A stretch of DNA of 64,000 nucleotides from the NCBI RefSeq assembly GCF_003264855.1, contig NZ_NFZS01000004.1:310001-374000 (forward strand), read 5' to 3'. Source of the DNA: Dyella jiangningensis (GTDB lineage Bacteria > Pseudomonadota > Gammaproteobacteria > Xanthomonadales > Rhodanobacteraceae). The notes below the pieces were generated by a model. The model was given only the letters and a program-made list of their open reading frames with translations, was not told the origin of the DNA and made no database searches. The position numbers and the translations under genes were made by a program. Shown here one piece after another: positions 19,775 through 29,215 of this stretch; positions within the stretch are counted from its first letter, which is position 1, and each line of letters begins with the position of its first letter.

Positions 19775-19803
19775 TTGACGCAACGGCGCATTGACCGCAT
19801 AAT
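19775..19803 (+). promoter_or_regulatory. Sigma70-type promoter of rpsT
   Basis: TTGACG (19775-19780), a 17-nt spacer and CATAAT (19798-19803) form a strong promoter 43 nt before the rpsT start. A second TTGACA lies at 19756-19761 and may be an alternative -35 element. Confidence 0.8.
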
Positions 19804-19846
19804 TGCCGTCTTTTTCCAACCCAGTCATTCATTCCGGAGTTCTACC

Positions 19847-20110
19847 TTGGCCAACATCAAGTCCGCGAAGAAGCGCGCGCGCCAGTCCGAGCAGCGCCGC
19901 CTGCGCAACGTCAGCGCCCGTTCCATGGTGCGCACCGCCCTCAAGAAGGTCGTCAAGGCCATCGAGAACAAGGACAAGGCTGCTGCTGTCGAGGCGTTCG
20001 CCGCCGCGCAGCCGGTCATGGATCGCTACGCCGCCCGCGGCCTGATCCACAAGAACAAGGCTGCTCGCCACAAGAGCCGCCTCAACGCGAAGATCCGCGA
20101 GCTGGCATAA
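19847..20110 (+). CDS. rpsT: 30S ribosomal protein S20
   Basis: 87-residue S20, which binds 16S rRNA in the small-subunit body. The sequence after initiation, [20 protein letters not shown], is diagnostic. The start is a TTG at 19847 with GGAGT at 19836-19840; an in-frame upstream extension from 19775 lies inside the promoter and is not credible. In E. coli rpsT also starts with UUG and is autoregulated at translation, so a similar control is plausible. It has its own promoter and a Rho-independent terminator, and is divergent from murJ. Confidence 0.97.
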   Translation: MANIKSAKKRARQSEQRRLRNVSARSMVRTALKKVVKAIENKDKAAAVEAFAAAQPVMDRYAARGLIHKNKAARHKSRLNAKIRELA

Positions 20111-20144
20111 GCCGGCTCCGCGTATTGCATCTCGGGTTGGTAGG

Positions 20145-20167
20145 AAAGCCGGCGCAAGCCGGCTTTT
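20145..20167 (+). terminator. Rho-independent terminator of rpsT
   Basis: GCCGGC (20148-20153), a 4-nt GCAA loop and GCCGGC, flanked by AAA on the left and TTTT on the right. It lies 35 nt after the rpsT stop. Confidence 0.85.
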
Positions 20168-20272
20168 CTGTGCGTGGAGGAAACCATGGCCGGCGAGAGC
20201 CGGTTTTTTTGCGCCCGGCATTTACCCGGGGAGAAGGGAGCGCGGCCGCCTCCGCGGGAGCCGCCAGCCTTC

Positions 20273-20355
20273 TGTAGGAGCGCACCCAGTGCGCGAAAAG
20301 CCTACAAAGCATTGCAGCCGGGGCTCAGCGGTCGCGCACTGGGTGCGCTCCTACA
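20273..20355. repeat. Family-A palindromic repeat pair (rpsT-obg gap)
   Basis: Perfect 24-bp inverted repeat with arms 20273-20296 and 20332-20355 and a 35-bp spacer. It sits between the terminators of the convergent genes rpsT and obg. Confidence 0.9.
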
Positions 20356-20383
20356 ATCATTCGAGAGTCACCCGGCCCTGAGG

Positions 20384-20413
20384 AAAAAAAGGCGGCCCTC
20401 TGGCCGCCTTTTT
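20384..20413 (-). terminator. Rho-independent terminator of the rplU-rpmA-obg operon
   Basis: GGCGGCC and GGCCGCC (20391-20408) enclose a 4-nt loop, with A7 on the left and T5 on the right. It therefore works for the reverse-strand obg transcript and could also stop forward transcription. Confidence 0.88.
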
Positions 20414-20435
20414 CTGATCAACACTCCGAAACGGC

Positions 20436-21623
<1,188 letters not shown>

Positions 21624-21625
21624 CT

Positions 21626-21658
21626 ACAAAAACAAAGGCCCCGCCGAAGCGGGGCCTT
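21626..21658 (-). terminator. Terminator-like hairpin after rpmA
   Basis: On the reverse strand AAGGCCCCGC, a 4-nt loop and GCGGGGCCTT are followed by a T-rich tract (TTTGTTTTTGT). It lies 20 nt after the rpmA stop and before obg, so it should limit read-through and make obg less abundant than the ribosomal proteins. Confidence 0.85.
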
Positions 21659-21678
21659 CGCTGCAACATCGAAGGGGA

Positions 21679-21936
21679 TTAAGCCTTGACGACGCTGACG
21701 AACTTGCGACCTTCGGCGCCGCGGGCCTTGAATTCGACGGTGCCGTCGACCAGGGCGAACAGCGTGTGGTCACGACCCAGGCCCACGCCGGTACCGGCAT
21801 GGAACTTGGTGCCGCGCTGACGCACGATGATGTTGCCGGCTTCGATGGCCTGGCCACCGTAAACCTTCACGCCGAGGTACTTCGGGTTCGAATCGCGACC
21901 GTTGCGGCTGGAACCTACGCCTTTTTTATGTGCCAT
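21679..21936 (-). CDS. rpmA: 50S ribosomal protein L27
   Basis: 85-residue L27, located near the peptidyl-transferase centre. The N-terminus [17 protein letters not shown] and the following LGVKVYGGQ segment are diagnostic. It lies 19 bp after rplU and is separated from obg by a terminator-like hairpin. Confidence 0.97.
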   Translation of the reverse strand: MAHKKGVGSSRNGRDSNPKYLGVKVYGGQAIEAGNIIVRQRGTKFHAGTGVGLGRDHTLFALVDGTVEFKARGAEGRKFVSVVKA

Positions 21937-21955
21937 GACTCAATGCTCCAGTTGC

Positions 21956-22270
21956 TCAGGCGTTGATGCCCGTGATCTCGACTTCGGTGAAATGCTGACG
22001 ATGTCCCTGCTGCTTCTTGTGGTGCTTGCGGCGACGGAACTTGATGATGCGGACCTTGTCGGCACGGCCGTGCTTGCGCACGGTGGCGCTGACAGTGGCA
22101 CCGGCCACGACGGGCGCACCGACGGTGATCGACTCACCGGCGCCGACCAGGAGGACCTGGTCGAAGGTGAAAGCGGCGCCTTCTTCGGCGTTCAGCAGCT
22201 CCACGCGCAGGACGTCGCCCTGCTGAACGCGGTACTGCTTGCCGCCGGTCTTGATGACTGCGTAACTCAT
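21956..22270 (-). CDS. rplU: 50S ribosomal protein L21
   Basis: 104-residue L21, a 23S rRNA-binding protein. [19 protein letters not shown] is the family start. The ATG at 22270 has an AAGGGA ribosome site; an upstream in-frame start at 22324 is rejected because it adds 18 unrelated residues. It heads rplU-rpmA-obg and is driven from a strong promoter at 22338-22367, which overlaps a perfect palindrome. Confidence 0.97.
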   Translation of the reverse strand: MSYAVIKTGGKQYRVQQGDVLRVELLNAEEGAAFTFDQVLLVGAGESITVGAPVVAGATVSATVRKHGRADKVRIIKFRRRKHHKKQQGHRQHFTEVEITGINA

Positions 22271-22337
22271 GGGAATATCCCTTCTGTCGTTATTCTCTTG
22301 GGCTCGCCGAGCCGAAATGGGCACCGGCGAACTCGGG

Positions 22338-22367
22338 AGTATAGCGAGCTTCGCAGGTACTGGTCAA
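22338..22367 (-). promoter_or_regulatory. Sigma70-type promoter of rplU operon
   Basis: On the reverse strand TTGACC (22362-22367), 18 nt and TATACT (22338-22343). About 70 nt of leader precede the rplU ATG. Confidence 0.75.
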
Positions 22368-22379
22368 TTACTGACCAGT
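22359..22379. promoter_or_regulatory. Palindrome covering the rplU -35 box
   Basis: Perfect inverted repeat ACTGGTCA, 5 nt, TGACCAGT. The left arm overlaps the -35 hexamer of the rplU promoter, as an operator would. It also lies 29 nt past the DUF2059 stop, but no T-tract follows, so a terminator role is less likely. Confidence 0.45.
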
Positions 22380-22407
22380 GGCCTCTTCACGCCGGGACGG
22401 CGGCCGG

Positions 22408-23115
22408 TCACTGGCCGCCTTGGGCGGGAGCCGACTGGCTGGCGGGCTTGGCTGCCGTCGTCTTCGCCGGTGTCTTGGTCGCCGGCTTCTTGGCAGCAGG
22501 CTTCGTCGTCTTCTTGGCCGGCGCCTTCGTCTTCGCCTTGGCCGGAGCCTTGGCTGCCGGTTTGGCCGGGGCCTCCTCCGCGGCTTCGTCGTCGGCCTGC
22601 GCCGCGCCCGCTACCGCTCCCAGTGCCGGGGCGGTGGCGGCCACCTTGGAGGGACAACGGCCCCCGGCGTCCAGGCTGCCCTTCTGCTTGAGCTCGGCGA
22701 TCATCTGGTCGCTGCGCTCCTGGCTCCACTGGCGTCCCGCCTGGTTGGCCTCAGCCATGGTCGTGGGCATCTCGTTGATGACCTTCTGGCCCAGCGGCGA
22801 ACGGTAGAACTTGAGCAGTCCCTCCATTTCGTCCGCGTTGAAGTGCTTCTGGTAGACCGGCACCAGGCGGCCGATGAACTGCTGGGTGGCGTTGGCGTCC
22901 ATGTAGCCCTGCCAGTACTCGGCCGGCACGCACGGCAGCGACTGCTGCATCGTGGTCACCGCCTGGTAGTTCATCTGGCTCAACATCTTGCCCACGCCGA
23001 CGACATCCATCAGCTGGCGAACCTGGGCTTCACTGGCCGGGCCCGAGGCCGCCATCACCTGTCCGCCGGCCATTGCAAGCGCCAGGCCGACACCCCATCT
23101 CATCCACTTAAGCAT
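22408..23115 (-). CDS. Secreted DUF2059 protein with Lys/Ala/Pro-rich tail
   Basis: 235-residue protein with no experimentally known function that I recognise. A signal peptide (about residues 1-22, ending QVMA) precedes a DUF2059-type helical domain (about 25-145) containing FYRSPLGQKVINEMP. The last about 60 residues are a low-complexity tail of repeated AKAPAK, PAKK and KPAAKK units, resembling bacterial histone-H1-like or DNA-binding tails. With a signal peptide the tail would act outside the cytoplasm, perhaps on cell wall or extracellular DNA; this is inference. The ATG at 23115 is preferred over a GTG two codons upstream. It lies upstream of rplU on the same strand. Confidence 0.8.
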   Translation of the reverse strand: MLKWMRWGVGLALAMAGGQVMAASGPASEAQVRQLMDVVGVGKMLSQMNYQAVTTMQQSLPCVPAEYWQGYMDANATQQFIGRLVPVYQKHFNADEMEGLLKFYRSPLGQKVINEMPTTMAEANQAGRQWSQERSDQMIAELKQKGSLDAGGRCPSKVAATAPALGAVAGAAQADDEAAEEAPAKPAAKAPAKAKTKAPAKKTTKPAAKKPATKTPAKTTAAKPASQSAPAQGGQ

Positions 23116-23229
23116 CCGCACTCTCTACCGAATCCAAGCCAGGGCCCGTCGGGGCCAAAGAACCTATTTAGCCATAGTTGCGCCGGTCTTCCCTGAAGAC
23201 GACGGTCAGGCGTCAGGCGGGTAATAACT

Positions 23230-23251
23230 AACCTGATTGGTTTGGTATAGT
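23230..23251 (+). promoter_or_regulatory. Candidate uvrA promoter with small palindrome
   Basis: TATAGT at 23246-23251 is a fair -10 box 35 nt before the uvrA ATG; no good -35 is seen. AACC, 5 nt, GGTT (23230-23242) lies just before it. I see no standard CTGT-N8-ACAG LexA box, so SOS control is not supported by the sequence. Confidence 0.3.
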
Positions 23252-23285
23252 GCAGTTTTTCCCTTTCCCCACCTTCCCGGGCGAC

Positions 23286-26183
23286 ATGGACACCATCCGC
23301 ATCCGCGGTGCGCGCACGCACAACCTCAAGAACATCGACCTGGATCTGCCGCGTGACCGGCTGATCGTCATCACCGGCCTTTCCGGCTCAGGCAAATCCT
23401 CGCTGGCTTTCGACACGATCTATGCGGAAGGCCAGCGCCGGTATGTCGAGTCGCTGTCGGCCTACGCCCGGCAATTCCTCTCGATGATGGAGAAGCCGGA
23501 CGTCGACCACATCGAAGGTCTTTCGCCGGCCATTTCCATCGAACAGAAGTCCACCTCGCACAACCCGCGCTCCACCGTGGGCACGATCACCGAGGTGTAC
23601 GACTACCTGCGCCTGCTCTATGCCCGCGTAGGCACGCCGCGCTGCCCCGACCACGGGATTCCGCTGGAAGCGCAGACGGTGAGCCAGATGGTGGACAACA
23701 CCCTGGCGCTCGACTCCGAGAAGCGCTTCATGCTGCTTGCACCGGTCATCCGGGAGCGCAAGGGCGAACACGTGCAGGTGTTCGACCAGCTGCGCGCGCA
23801 GGGTTTCGTGCGTGCACGCGTCGATGGCACCGTGTATGACCTCGACGCCGTGCCGCCGCTCACGCTGCGCCAGAAGCACACCATCGAAGCGGTGATCGAC
23901 CGCTTCCGTCCGCGCGACGACATCAAGCAGCGCCTGGCCGAATCGTTCGAAACCGCACTGCGGCTGGGCGATGGCCTCGCCATCATCGTCGACATGGATG
24001 ACGCGAAGGCGCCGGAACAATTGTTGTCCTCGCGCTATTCATGCCCGGTGTGCGACTACTCGCTGCCGGAGCTGGAACCGCGTCTGTTCTCGTTCAACTC
24101 GCCGATCGGCGCCTGCCCCAGCTGCGATGGCCTGGGCATCACGCAGGTGTTCGACGCGGCGCGCGTGGTGGCGCATCCGGAGCTCTCGCTCGCCGGCGGC
24201 GCCATTCGCGGCTGGGATCGCCGCAACGCGCACTACTTCCAGCTGCTCATGTCGCTGGCCGGCCACTACAAGTTCGACGTAGATACGCCGTGGCGCAAGC
24301 TGCCGGCGGACGTGCAGAAGGCCGTGCTCTACGGCAGCGGCAAGGAACGCATCGCGTTCAAGTACATCACCGAGCGCGGCGGTCGCGTCACGCGCGAGCA
24401 CGCCTTCGAAGGCATCCTCCCGAACATGGAACGGCGCTACAAGGAAACCGAGTCGCCGGCCGTGCGCGAGGAACTGGCCAAGTACATCAGCGATTGCCCG
24501 TGCCCGGAGTGCGAAGGCCAGCGACTCAACCGTTCCGCACGCAATGTGTTCGTGGCCGACCACGCGCTGCCGTCGCTCACCTCGCGCTCGATCGATGATG
24601 CACTCGCTTTCTTCGAAGCGCTGAAGCTCACGGGCTGGCGCGGCGAGATCGCGGTGAAGATCGTCAAGGAGATCCGCGAGCGTCTGTCGTTCCTCAACGA
24701 TGTGGGCCTCAACTACCTCACGCTGGACCGGCAGGCCGACTCGTTGTCCGGCGGCGAAGCGCAGCGCATTCGACTCGCCTCGCAGATCGGCGCCGGCCTG
24801 GTCGGTGTGATGTACGTGCTGGACGAGCCGTCGATCGGCCTGCACCAGCGCGATAATGAGCGCCTGCTCGGCACGCTGACGCGATTGCGCGACCTCGGCA
24901 ACACGGTGATCGTGGTCGAGCACGATGAAGACGCTATCCGCATGGCCGATTACATCCTCGACATCGGTCCCGGCGCTGGCGTGCATGGCGGCGAAGTCGT
25001 GGCGCAGGGCGCGCTGAAGGACATCCTGTCCTCGTCCAGCTCCGTCACCGGCCAGTACCTGTCGGGCAAGCGTGGCATCAAGGTGCCTACCGAACGTCGC
25101 CAGCAGTTGGATGCCGATTCGTGGCTGCACCTGAAGGGCGCCAGCGGCAACAACCTCAAGAACGTCGACCTCGCCATTCCCGCCGGTCTTTTCACCTGCG
25201 TCACCGGCGTGTCCGGCTCGGGCAAGTCGACGCTGGTCAACGACACGCTGTTCCGCCTCGCCGCCGCCGAATTGAACGGATCCAGCGAGCAGCCGGCGCC
25301 GTACAAGTCGGTCGAGGGCCTGGAACTGTTCGACAAGGTGGTCGACGTCGACCAGTCGCCGATCGGCCGCACGCCGCGTTCGAACCCGGCCACGTATACC
25401 GGCCTGTTCACGCCGCTGCGCGAACTGTTCGCGCAGGTGCCCGAAGCGCGTGCGCGTGGCTACACGCCGGGTCGCTTCAGTTTCAACGTGCGCGGCGGCC
25501 GCTGCGAAGCCTGCGAAGGCGACGGCATGATCAAGGTGGAGATGCACTTCCTGCCGGACGTATACGTGCCTTGCGACGTCTGTCACGGCAAGCGCTACAA
25601 CCGCGAAACGCTCGAGGTGCACTACAAGGGCCACACGATTGCCGATGTGCTCGACATGACGGTGGAAGATGCATTGAAGCTGTTCGAGAACGTGCCGACC
25701 ATCGCACGCAAGCTCGAAACGCTGCGCGCCGTGGGCCTGGATTACATCAAGCTCGGCCAGAGCGCGACCACGCTCTCCGGTGGCGAAGCGCAGCGCGTGA
25801 AGCTCTCCAAGGAGCTCTCCAAGCGCGACACCGGCCGCACGCTGTACATCCTCGACGAACCGACTACCGGCCTGCACTTCCACGACATCGAGCAATTGCT
25901 CGACGTGCTGCACCAGCTGGTGGAACAGGGCAACACCGTGGTGGTGATCGAGCATAATCTGGACGTGATCAAGACCGCCGACTGGCTGGTCGATCTCGGC
26001 CCGGAAGGCGGTGCCGGTGGCGGTCGCATCCTGGTGACCGGCACGCCGGAGCAGGTCGCGGCCACGCCGGGTTCGCATACCGGACGTTTCCTCGCTCCCC
26101 ATCTCGACGTGAAGCCGGCCAAGGCGGCCAAGACGCAGAACCACGGCAAGAGCAAACCTGCATTACGGAAGAAGACTGCATGA
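23286..26183 (+). CDS. uvrA: Excinuclease ABC subunit A
   Basis: 965-residue UvrA, the ABC-type ATPase that detects lesions and loads UvrB in nucleotide excision repair. Walker A boxes GLSGSGKS (residues 31-38) and GVSGSGKS (second half) and two LSGGEAQR signatures are present, as is the first zinc finger (CPVCDYS...CPSCDG) and the second (CEACEGDG...CDVCHGK). The ATG at 23286 gives the family start [17 protein letters not shown]; the frame opens 12 codons earlier without homology. Its stop overlaps the following thioesterase start as ATGA. Confidence 0.98.
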   Translation: MDTIRIRGARTHNLKNIDLDLPRDRLIVITGLSGSGKSSLAFDTIYAEGQRRYVESLSAYARQFLSMMEKPDVDHIEGLSPAISIEQKSTSHNPRSTVGTITEVYDYLRLLYARVGTPRCPDHGIPLEAQTVSQMVDNTLALDSEKRFMLLAPVIRERKGEHVQVFDQLRAQGFVRARVDGTVYDLDAVPPLTLRQKHTIEAVIDRFRPRDDIKQRLAESFETALRLGDGLAIIVDMDDAKAPEQLLSSRYSCPVCDYSLPELEPRLFSFNSPIGACPSCDGLGITQVFDAARVVAHPELSLAGGAIRGWDRRNAHYFQLLMSLAGHYKFDVDTPWRKLPADVQKAVLYGSGKERIAFKYITERGGRVTREHAFEGILPNMERRYKETESPAVREELAKYISDCPCPECEGQRLNRSARNVFVADHALPSLTSRSIDDALAFFEALKLTGWRGEIAVKIVKEIRERLSFLNDVGLNYLTLDRQADSLSGGEAQRIRLASQIGAGLVGVMYVLDEPSIGLHQRDNERLLGTLTRLRDLGNTVIVVEHDEDAIRMADYILDIGPGAGVHGGEVVAQGALKDILSSSSSVTGQYLSGKRGIKVPTERRQQLDADSWLHLKGASGNNLKNVDLAIPAGLFTCVTGVSGSGKSTLVNDTLFRLAAAELNGSSEQPAPYKSVEGLELFDKVVDVDQSPIGRTPRSNPATYTGLFTPLRELFAQVPEARARGYTPGRFSFNVRGGRCEACEGDGMIKVEMHFLPDVYVPCDVCHGKRYNRETLEVHYKGHTIADVLDMTVEDALKLFENVPTIARKLETLRAVGLDYIKLGQSATTLSGGEAQRVKLSKELSKRDTGRTLYILDEPTTGLHFHDIEQLLDVLHQLVEQGNTVVVIEHNLDVIKTADWLVDLGPEGGAGGGRILVTGTPEQVAATPGSHTGRFLAPHLDVKPAKAAKTQNHGKSKPALRKKTA

Positions 26184-26683
26184 GTTCCACCCAACCGGCG
26201 TCGGAGCAACGCACGCGCGCCCGCAAGACCGAGGCGCCGGAGCGCGCCTCGGCCATGGACAACGCCGACGCGCCCGCCAATCAGCCGCGGGCGTTGTTTG
26301 TCGCATCGATCGGCGTGCGCTGGCGCGATCTGGACGCGTTCAACCACGTCAACAATTCCAACTACCTCACCTACCTCGAAGAAGCCCGTCTGCAATGGCT
26401 GCGCCATGTGCCGGGCTGGTTCGACGAGCAGTCGATGCCGGTGCTGGCCGCGAGCGAGATCAACTATCGCCGTCCCATCGAATGGCCCGCGCAGCTGCAT
26501 GTAGAGCTGACCTGCGAGCGTCTGGGCAACAGCTCGATCACGCTGGCGCATCGCATCGTCGACGCGGATGACGACACGCAGCTGTACAGCGACGGCAAGG
26601 TGGTCATGGTGTGGATGAATCCCGCCACGGGCAAACCGGTGCCACTGCCGCGATCGATCCGCGACGCCGCCGAGGGCGCTTGA
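26180..26683 (+). CDS. Hotdog-fold acyl-CoA thioesterase
   Basis: 167-residue 4-hydroxybenzoyl-CoA thioesterase-like protein. The hotdog signature [24 protein letters not shown] holds the catalytic aspartate and the HVNN turn. It would hydrolyse acyl-CoA; the substrate is unknown. About 40 charged, low-complexity residues precede the domain, so an alternative start at Met26 (26255) is possible, but the ATGA overlap with uvrA favours the longer form. It is followed by a strong hairpin at 26689-26730. Confidence 0.85.
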   Translation: MSSTQPASEQRTRARKTEAPERASAMDNADAPANQPRALFVASIGVRWRDLDAFNHVNNSNYLTYLEEARLQWLRHVPGWFDEQSMPVLAASEINYRRPIEWPAQLHVELTCERLGNSSITLAHRIVDADDDTQLYSDGKVVMVWMNPATGKPVPLPRSIRDAAEGA

Positions 26684-26688
26684 ACGAC

Positions 26689-26730
26689 GCATCCGGCGTT
26701 CGGGGTTAAGCACCCGCGAACGCCGGATGC
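26689..26730 (+). terminator. Strong hairpin after the thioesterase gene
   Basis: GCATCCGGCGTTCG (26689-26702) pairs perfectly with 26717-26730, and the loop contains a further GGGT/ACCC pair. It begins 5 nt after the stop. No T-tract follows, so it may be a factor-independent terminator of weak type or a 3'-end stabiliser. Confidence 0.5.
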
Positions 26731-26787
26731 CCCAGCTTCATCCGACACCCGTAACATCCACGGCGACCACCCGAAAGGAGTTCGACC

Positions 26788-28251
26788 GTGCGCCCGCTTC
26801 CCCTCGCCACCCTTGCCGTTGCCATCGCCACCACTGCGTCGACCGGCGCATTGGCCGCATCATCGCCGGCCACCCATCTCACGCTCTATCGCAGCGACGA
26901 TGCCGCACTGTTCAGCGCCGGCAATGGCGGCGTGCAGGCCGGTTATGCCGTAGCCCGCGAGCCGCGCGAGCTGCAACTGAAGAACGGCGTGCAGGACATC
27001 AGCCTCGGCGGCTTGCCGCAGTATCTCGATCCGGAGGCCATGGCGTTGTCGGTCGAAGGCGATAGCGCCCACGTACTTTCCCAGCGCCTGCTGCTCGGCC
27101 AGGGGCAGAACGCCGCGCTGGCCAGCCTGGTGGGCCAGCCGGTCTCCGTGCTAGGCAGCGGCGGTCAACCGCTGGCCTCAGGGACCTTGCTTCGCGCAGG
27201 CGATGGCCTGCTGGTGCAGGGCAGCGATGGCGGCACCAGCCTCATTCGCGAGTACGCCGCGGTGCGCGCGCAGAACAGCTTCCAGACCGGCTCCCTGCTG
27301 CAGCTGCGCATCGACGCCCAGCGCGCCGGTACGGCCAGGGCCACGCTGAGCTACACCACGTCCGGCCTGGGCTGGCGTGCCGCTTATGTGGGCACCTTGC
27401 AGCCGGGCGATCGCTGCCAGATGCAGTTCGAATCGCGCGCCAGCATCGCCAACCGCAGCGGCCGCGACTGGAAGGACACACAGCTGACCCTGGTTGCCGG
27501 CGAGCCCAATTTCGCCAAGCCCTCGGCGCCTCGCCCGATGGGTGCCCCGGTCGCCTATGCGATGCGTGCGAAGGCCGATGCCGCCCCCCTGCCGGAACAG
27601 GATACGTTGGCCGATTACCGCACCTACACCCTGCCTGGTGCTGTCGATCTACCGGATGGCAGCGTCAGCCAGGTACCTCTGTATGCGACGCGCACGATCG
27701 AATGCGAACGTACGTCGCTGTTCGAGAATGGCGGCGGCTGGGTGCCGCCACAGCCGATGATCAATCGCGACTTCACGCCCGGCGGCAATGGCGCCGTCAC
27801 CAGCACCTTGCAGCTGCGCGCCTTCGACAGCTTGCCAGCGGGTTATCTGCGTGTGCTGACGGCCGACCGCAACGGCACGCCGCAATTCATCGGCGAAGGT
27901 CGCATCAACGACACGCCCAAGGGCAGCGACGCGCATATCACGCTGGGCACGGCCTTCGACTTGCGCGGCGAACGCGAACGCACGGCCTTCAGCGTGGACA
28001 AGGCCAGCCGTACGCTCGACGAGTCGTTCCGCATCACGCTCACCAATGCAGGCGACAGCGCGCGCGTGGTCACGGTGCGCGAGCATCCCTCGCGCTGGCG
28101 GCAGTGGACCCTGGTCTCCTCCAGCAGCAAGCCCAGTCAGCAGACGCCGGACACGCTGGAGTTTCGCGTGACCGTTCCGGCCGGCGGCAAGGCCACGCTG
28201 GACTATGCCGTGCGTTACCAGTGGTCCGCCGAGGACCATCCACAGGGGTAA
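26788..28251 (+). CDS. Secreted DUF4139 domain protein
   Basis: 487-residue exported protein. A signal peptide (about residues 1-23, ending GALA) precedes a beta-rich body typical of DUF4139 proteins. The central segment with STASL-like helical and beta pieces includes LSYTTSGLGWRAAYVGTL, a recognisable DUF4139 hallmark, and the C-terminal part ends with RVTVPAGGKATLDYAVRYQW. The function of the family is not known to me; several homologues are outer-membrane or periplasmic. It is preceded by AAAGGAG about 9 nt before the GTG start and is followed by an inverted repeat. Confidence 0.8.
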   Translation: MRPLPLATLAVAIATTASTGALAASSPATHLTLYRSDDAALFSAGNGGVQAGYAVAREPRELQLKNGVQDISLGGLPQYLDPEAMALSVEGDSAHVLSQRLLLGQGQNAALASLVGQPVSVLGSGGQPLASGTLLRAGDGLLVQGSDGGTSLIREYAAVRAQNSFQTGSLLQLRIDAQRAGTARATLSYTTSGLGWRAAYVGTLQPGDRCQMQFESRASIANRSGRDWKDTQLTLVAGEPNFAKPSAPRPMGAPVAYAMRAKADAAPLPEQDTLADYRTYTLPGAVDLPDGSVSQVPLYATRTIECERTSLFENGGGWVPPQPMINRDFTPGGNGAVTSTLQLRAFDSLPAGYLRVLTADRNGTPQFIGEGRINDTPKGSDAHITLGTAFDLRGERERTAFSVDKASRTLDESFRITLTNAGDSARVVTVREHPSRWRQWTLVSSSSKPSQQTPDTLEFRVTVPAGGKATLDYAVRYQWSAEDHPQG

Positions 28252-28262
28252 CCCGGCCGTGC

Positions 28263-28308
28263 GCAACGAGAGGAAGCCAGCCGCAATCGGGTTTGCTACT
28301 CTCGTTGC
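28263..28308. repeat. 10-bp inverted repeat after the DUF4139 gene
   Basis: GCAACGAGAG (28263-28272) and CTCTCGTTGC (28299-28308) are exact reverse complements with a 26-nt spacer, 11 nt after the stop. It could be a terminator hairpin without a T-tract or an operator for the following gene. Confidence 0.5.
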
Positions 28309-28344
28309 CCATCGTTGTCCTTCTTCTCCTGACGGGCCTTTGCC

Positions 28345-29100
28345 ATGCTCAACCTGATCGCGCACGACGCCATCACTGAAATCAACTTGGCGCGCCCGCC
28401 GGTGAACGCGCTCAACATCGACCTGCTGCGCGCGATCCGCCACGGCATCGACGATGCGGTTCGTGCCGGCGCACGAGGGCTGGTGTTGTCCGGTGCGCCG
28501 GGCATGTTTTCGGCCGGTGTCGATGTGCCTGCACTGCTGGGACGCGATCGCGAAGGCGTGCAGGAGTTCTGGCGGGAATTCTTCCGGACTGCCGCGAAGC
28601 TGGCGATGTCGCCGGTACCGCTGGTGGCGGCCATCACCGGCCACAGTCCGGCAGGCGGCGCGGTGCTGTCGCTGTTCTGCGACTACCGCGTCATGGCCGA
28701 AGGTCCCTTCCGCATCGGCTTGAACGAAGTGCAGGTCGGCCTCGTCGTGCCGGAAAGCATCCAGCACGCGCTACGTCGCGTCGTAGGCCCCTATCGCGCG
28801 GAACGGCTGATGGTGGCCGGCGCAATGATCGAATCGTCGGAAGCACTGGCCTGCGGCCTTGTGGACGAACTTACCAACGTCGAGCAGGTCGTGACGCGTG
28901 CGCTCCACTGGATGCAGGGCATGCTGGCCTTGCCGTCCAATGCGATGCTCAAGACCCGCGCCATCGCGCGCGCCGATCTCACCAAGGTATGGGCCGATCC
29001 GGATGCGCTGCCCATCGACGAATTCATCGACGCGTATTTCCACCCGGAAACCCAGGCGGTGCTGCAGCAATTGGTGGCGCGCCTGAAGAAGAAGGACTAA
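28345..29100 (+). CDS. Crotonase-fold protein, delta3-delta2-enoyl-CoA isomerase-like
   Basis: 251-residue crotonase-superfamily protein. The oxyanion-hole segments are visible around FSAGVD (residues about 54-59) and TGHSPAGGAVLSLFCD (about 98-113). The segment IGLNEVQVGLVVPES carries a single candidate catalytic glutamate, in the position used by mitochondrial delta3-delta2-enoyl-CoA isomerase, while the glutamate normally found in GGG(C/M)EL of hydratases is replaced (AGGAVL). This favours an isomerase, not a hydratase. It would allow beta-oxidation of unsaturated fatty acids. The exact substrate is unproven. Confidence 0.8.
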   Translation: MLNLIAHDAITEINLARPPVNALNIDLLRAIRHGIDDAVRAGARGLVLSGAPGMFSAGVDVPALLGRDREGVQEFWREFFRTAAKLAMSPVPLVAAITGHSPAGGAVLSLFCDYRVMAEGPFRIGLNEVQVGLVVPESIQHALRRVVGPYRAERLMVAGAMIESSEALACGLVDELTNVEQVVTRALHWMQGMLALPSNAMLKTRAIARADLTKVWADPDALPIDEFIDAYFHPETQAVLQQLVARLKKKD

Positions 29101-29117
29101 GCGCACCTGCCTTTTCC

Positions 29118-29200
29118 TGTAGGAGCGCACCCAGTGCGCGAAAAGCCAGCGGAGCGGTGAGATTGTTGCTCTGCGGTCGCGCACTGGGTGCGCTCCTGCA
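29118..29200. repeat. Family-A palindromic repeat pair (convergent gap)
   Basis: Arms 29118-29141 and 29177-29200, 24 bp each with one mismatch (CTGCA in place of CTACA in the right arm), separated by 35 bp. It lies between the ends of two convergent genes. Confidence 0.9.
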
Positions 29201-29215
29201 CAAAACGCGCTTGCG

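Noticed and set aside
23222-23251. LexA-type SOS box before uvrA
   Set aside because: No CTGT-N8-ACAG or TTAGTA-type palindrome; only a weak AACC/GGTT repeat.
24039-26144. 701-codon open frame opposite uvrA
   Set aside because: Antisense shadow of a strongly conserved gene; no start context or recognisable domain.
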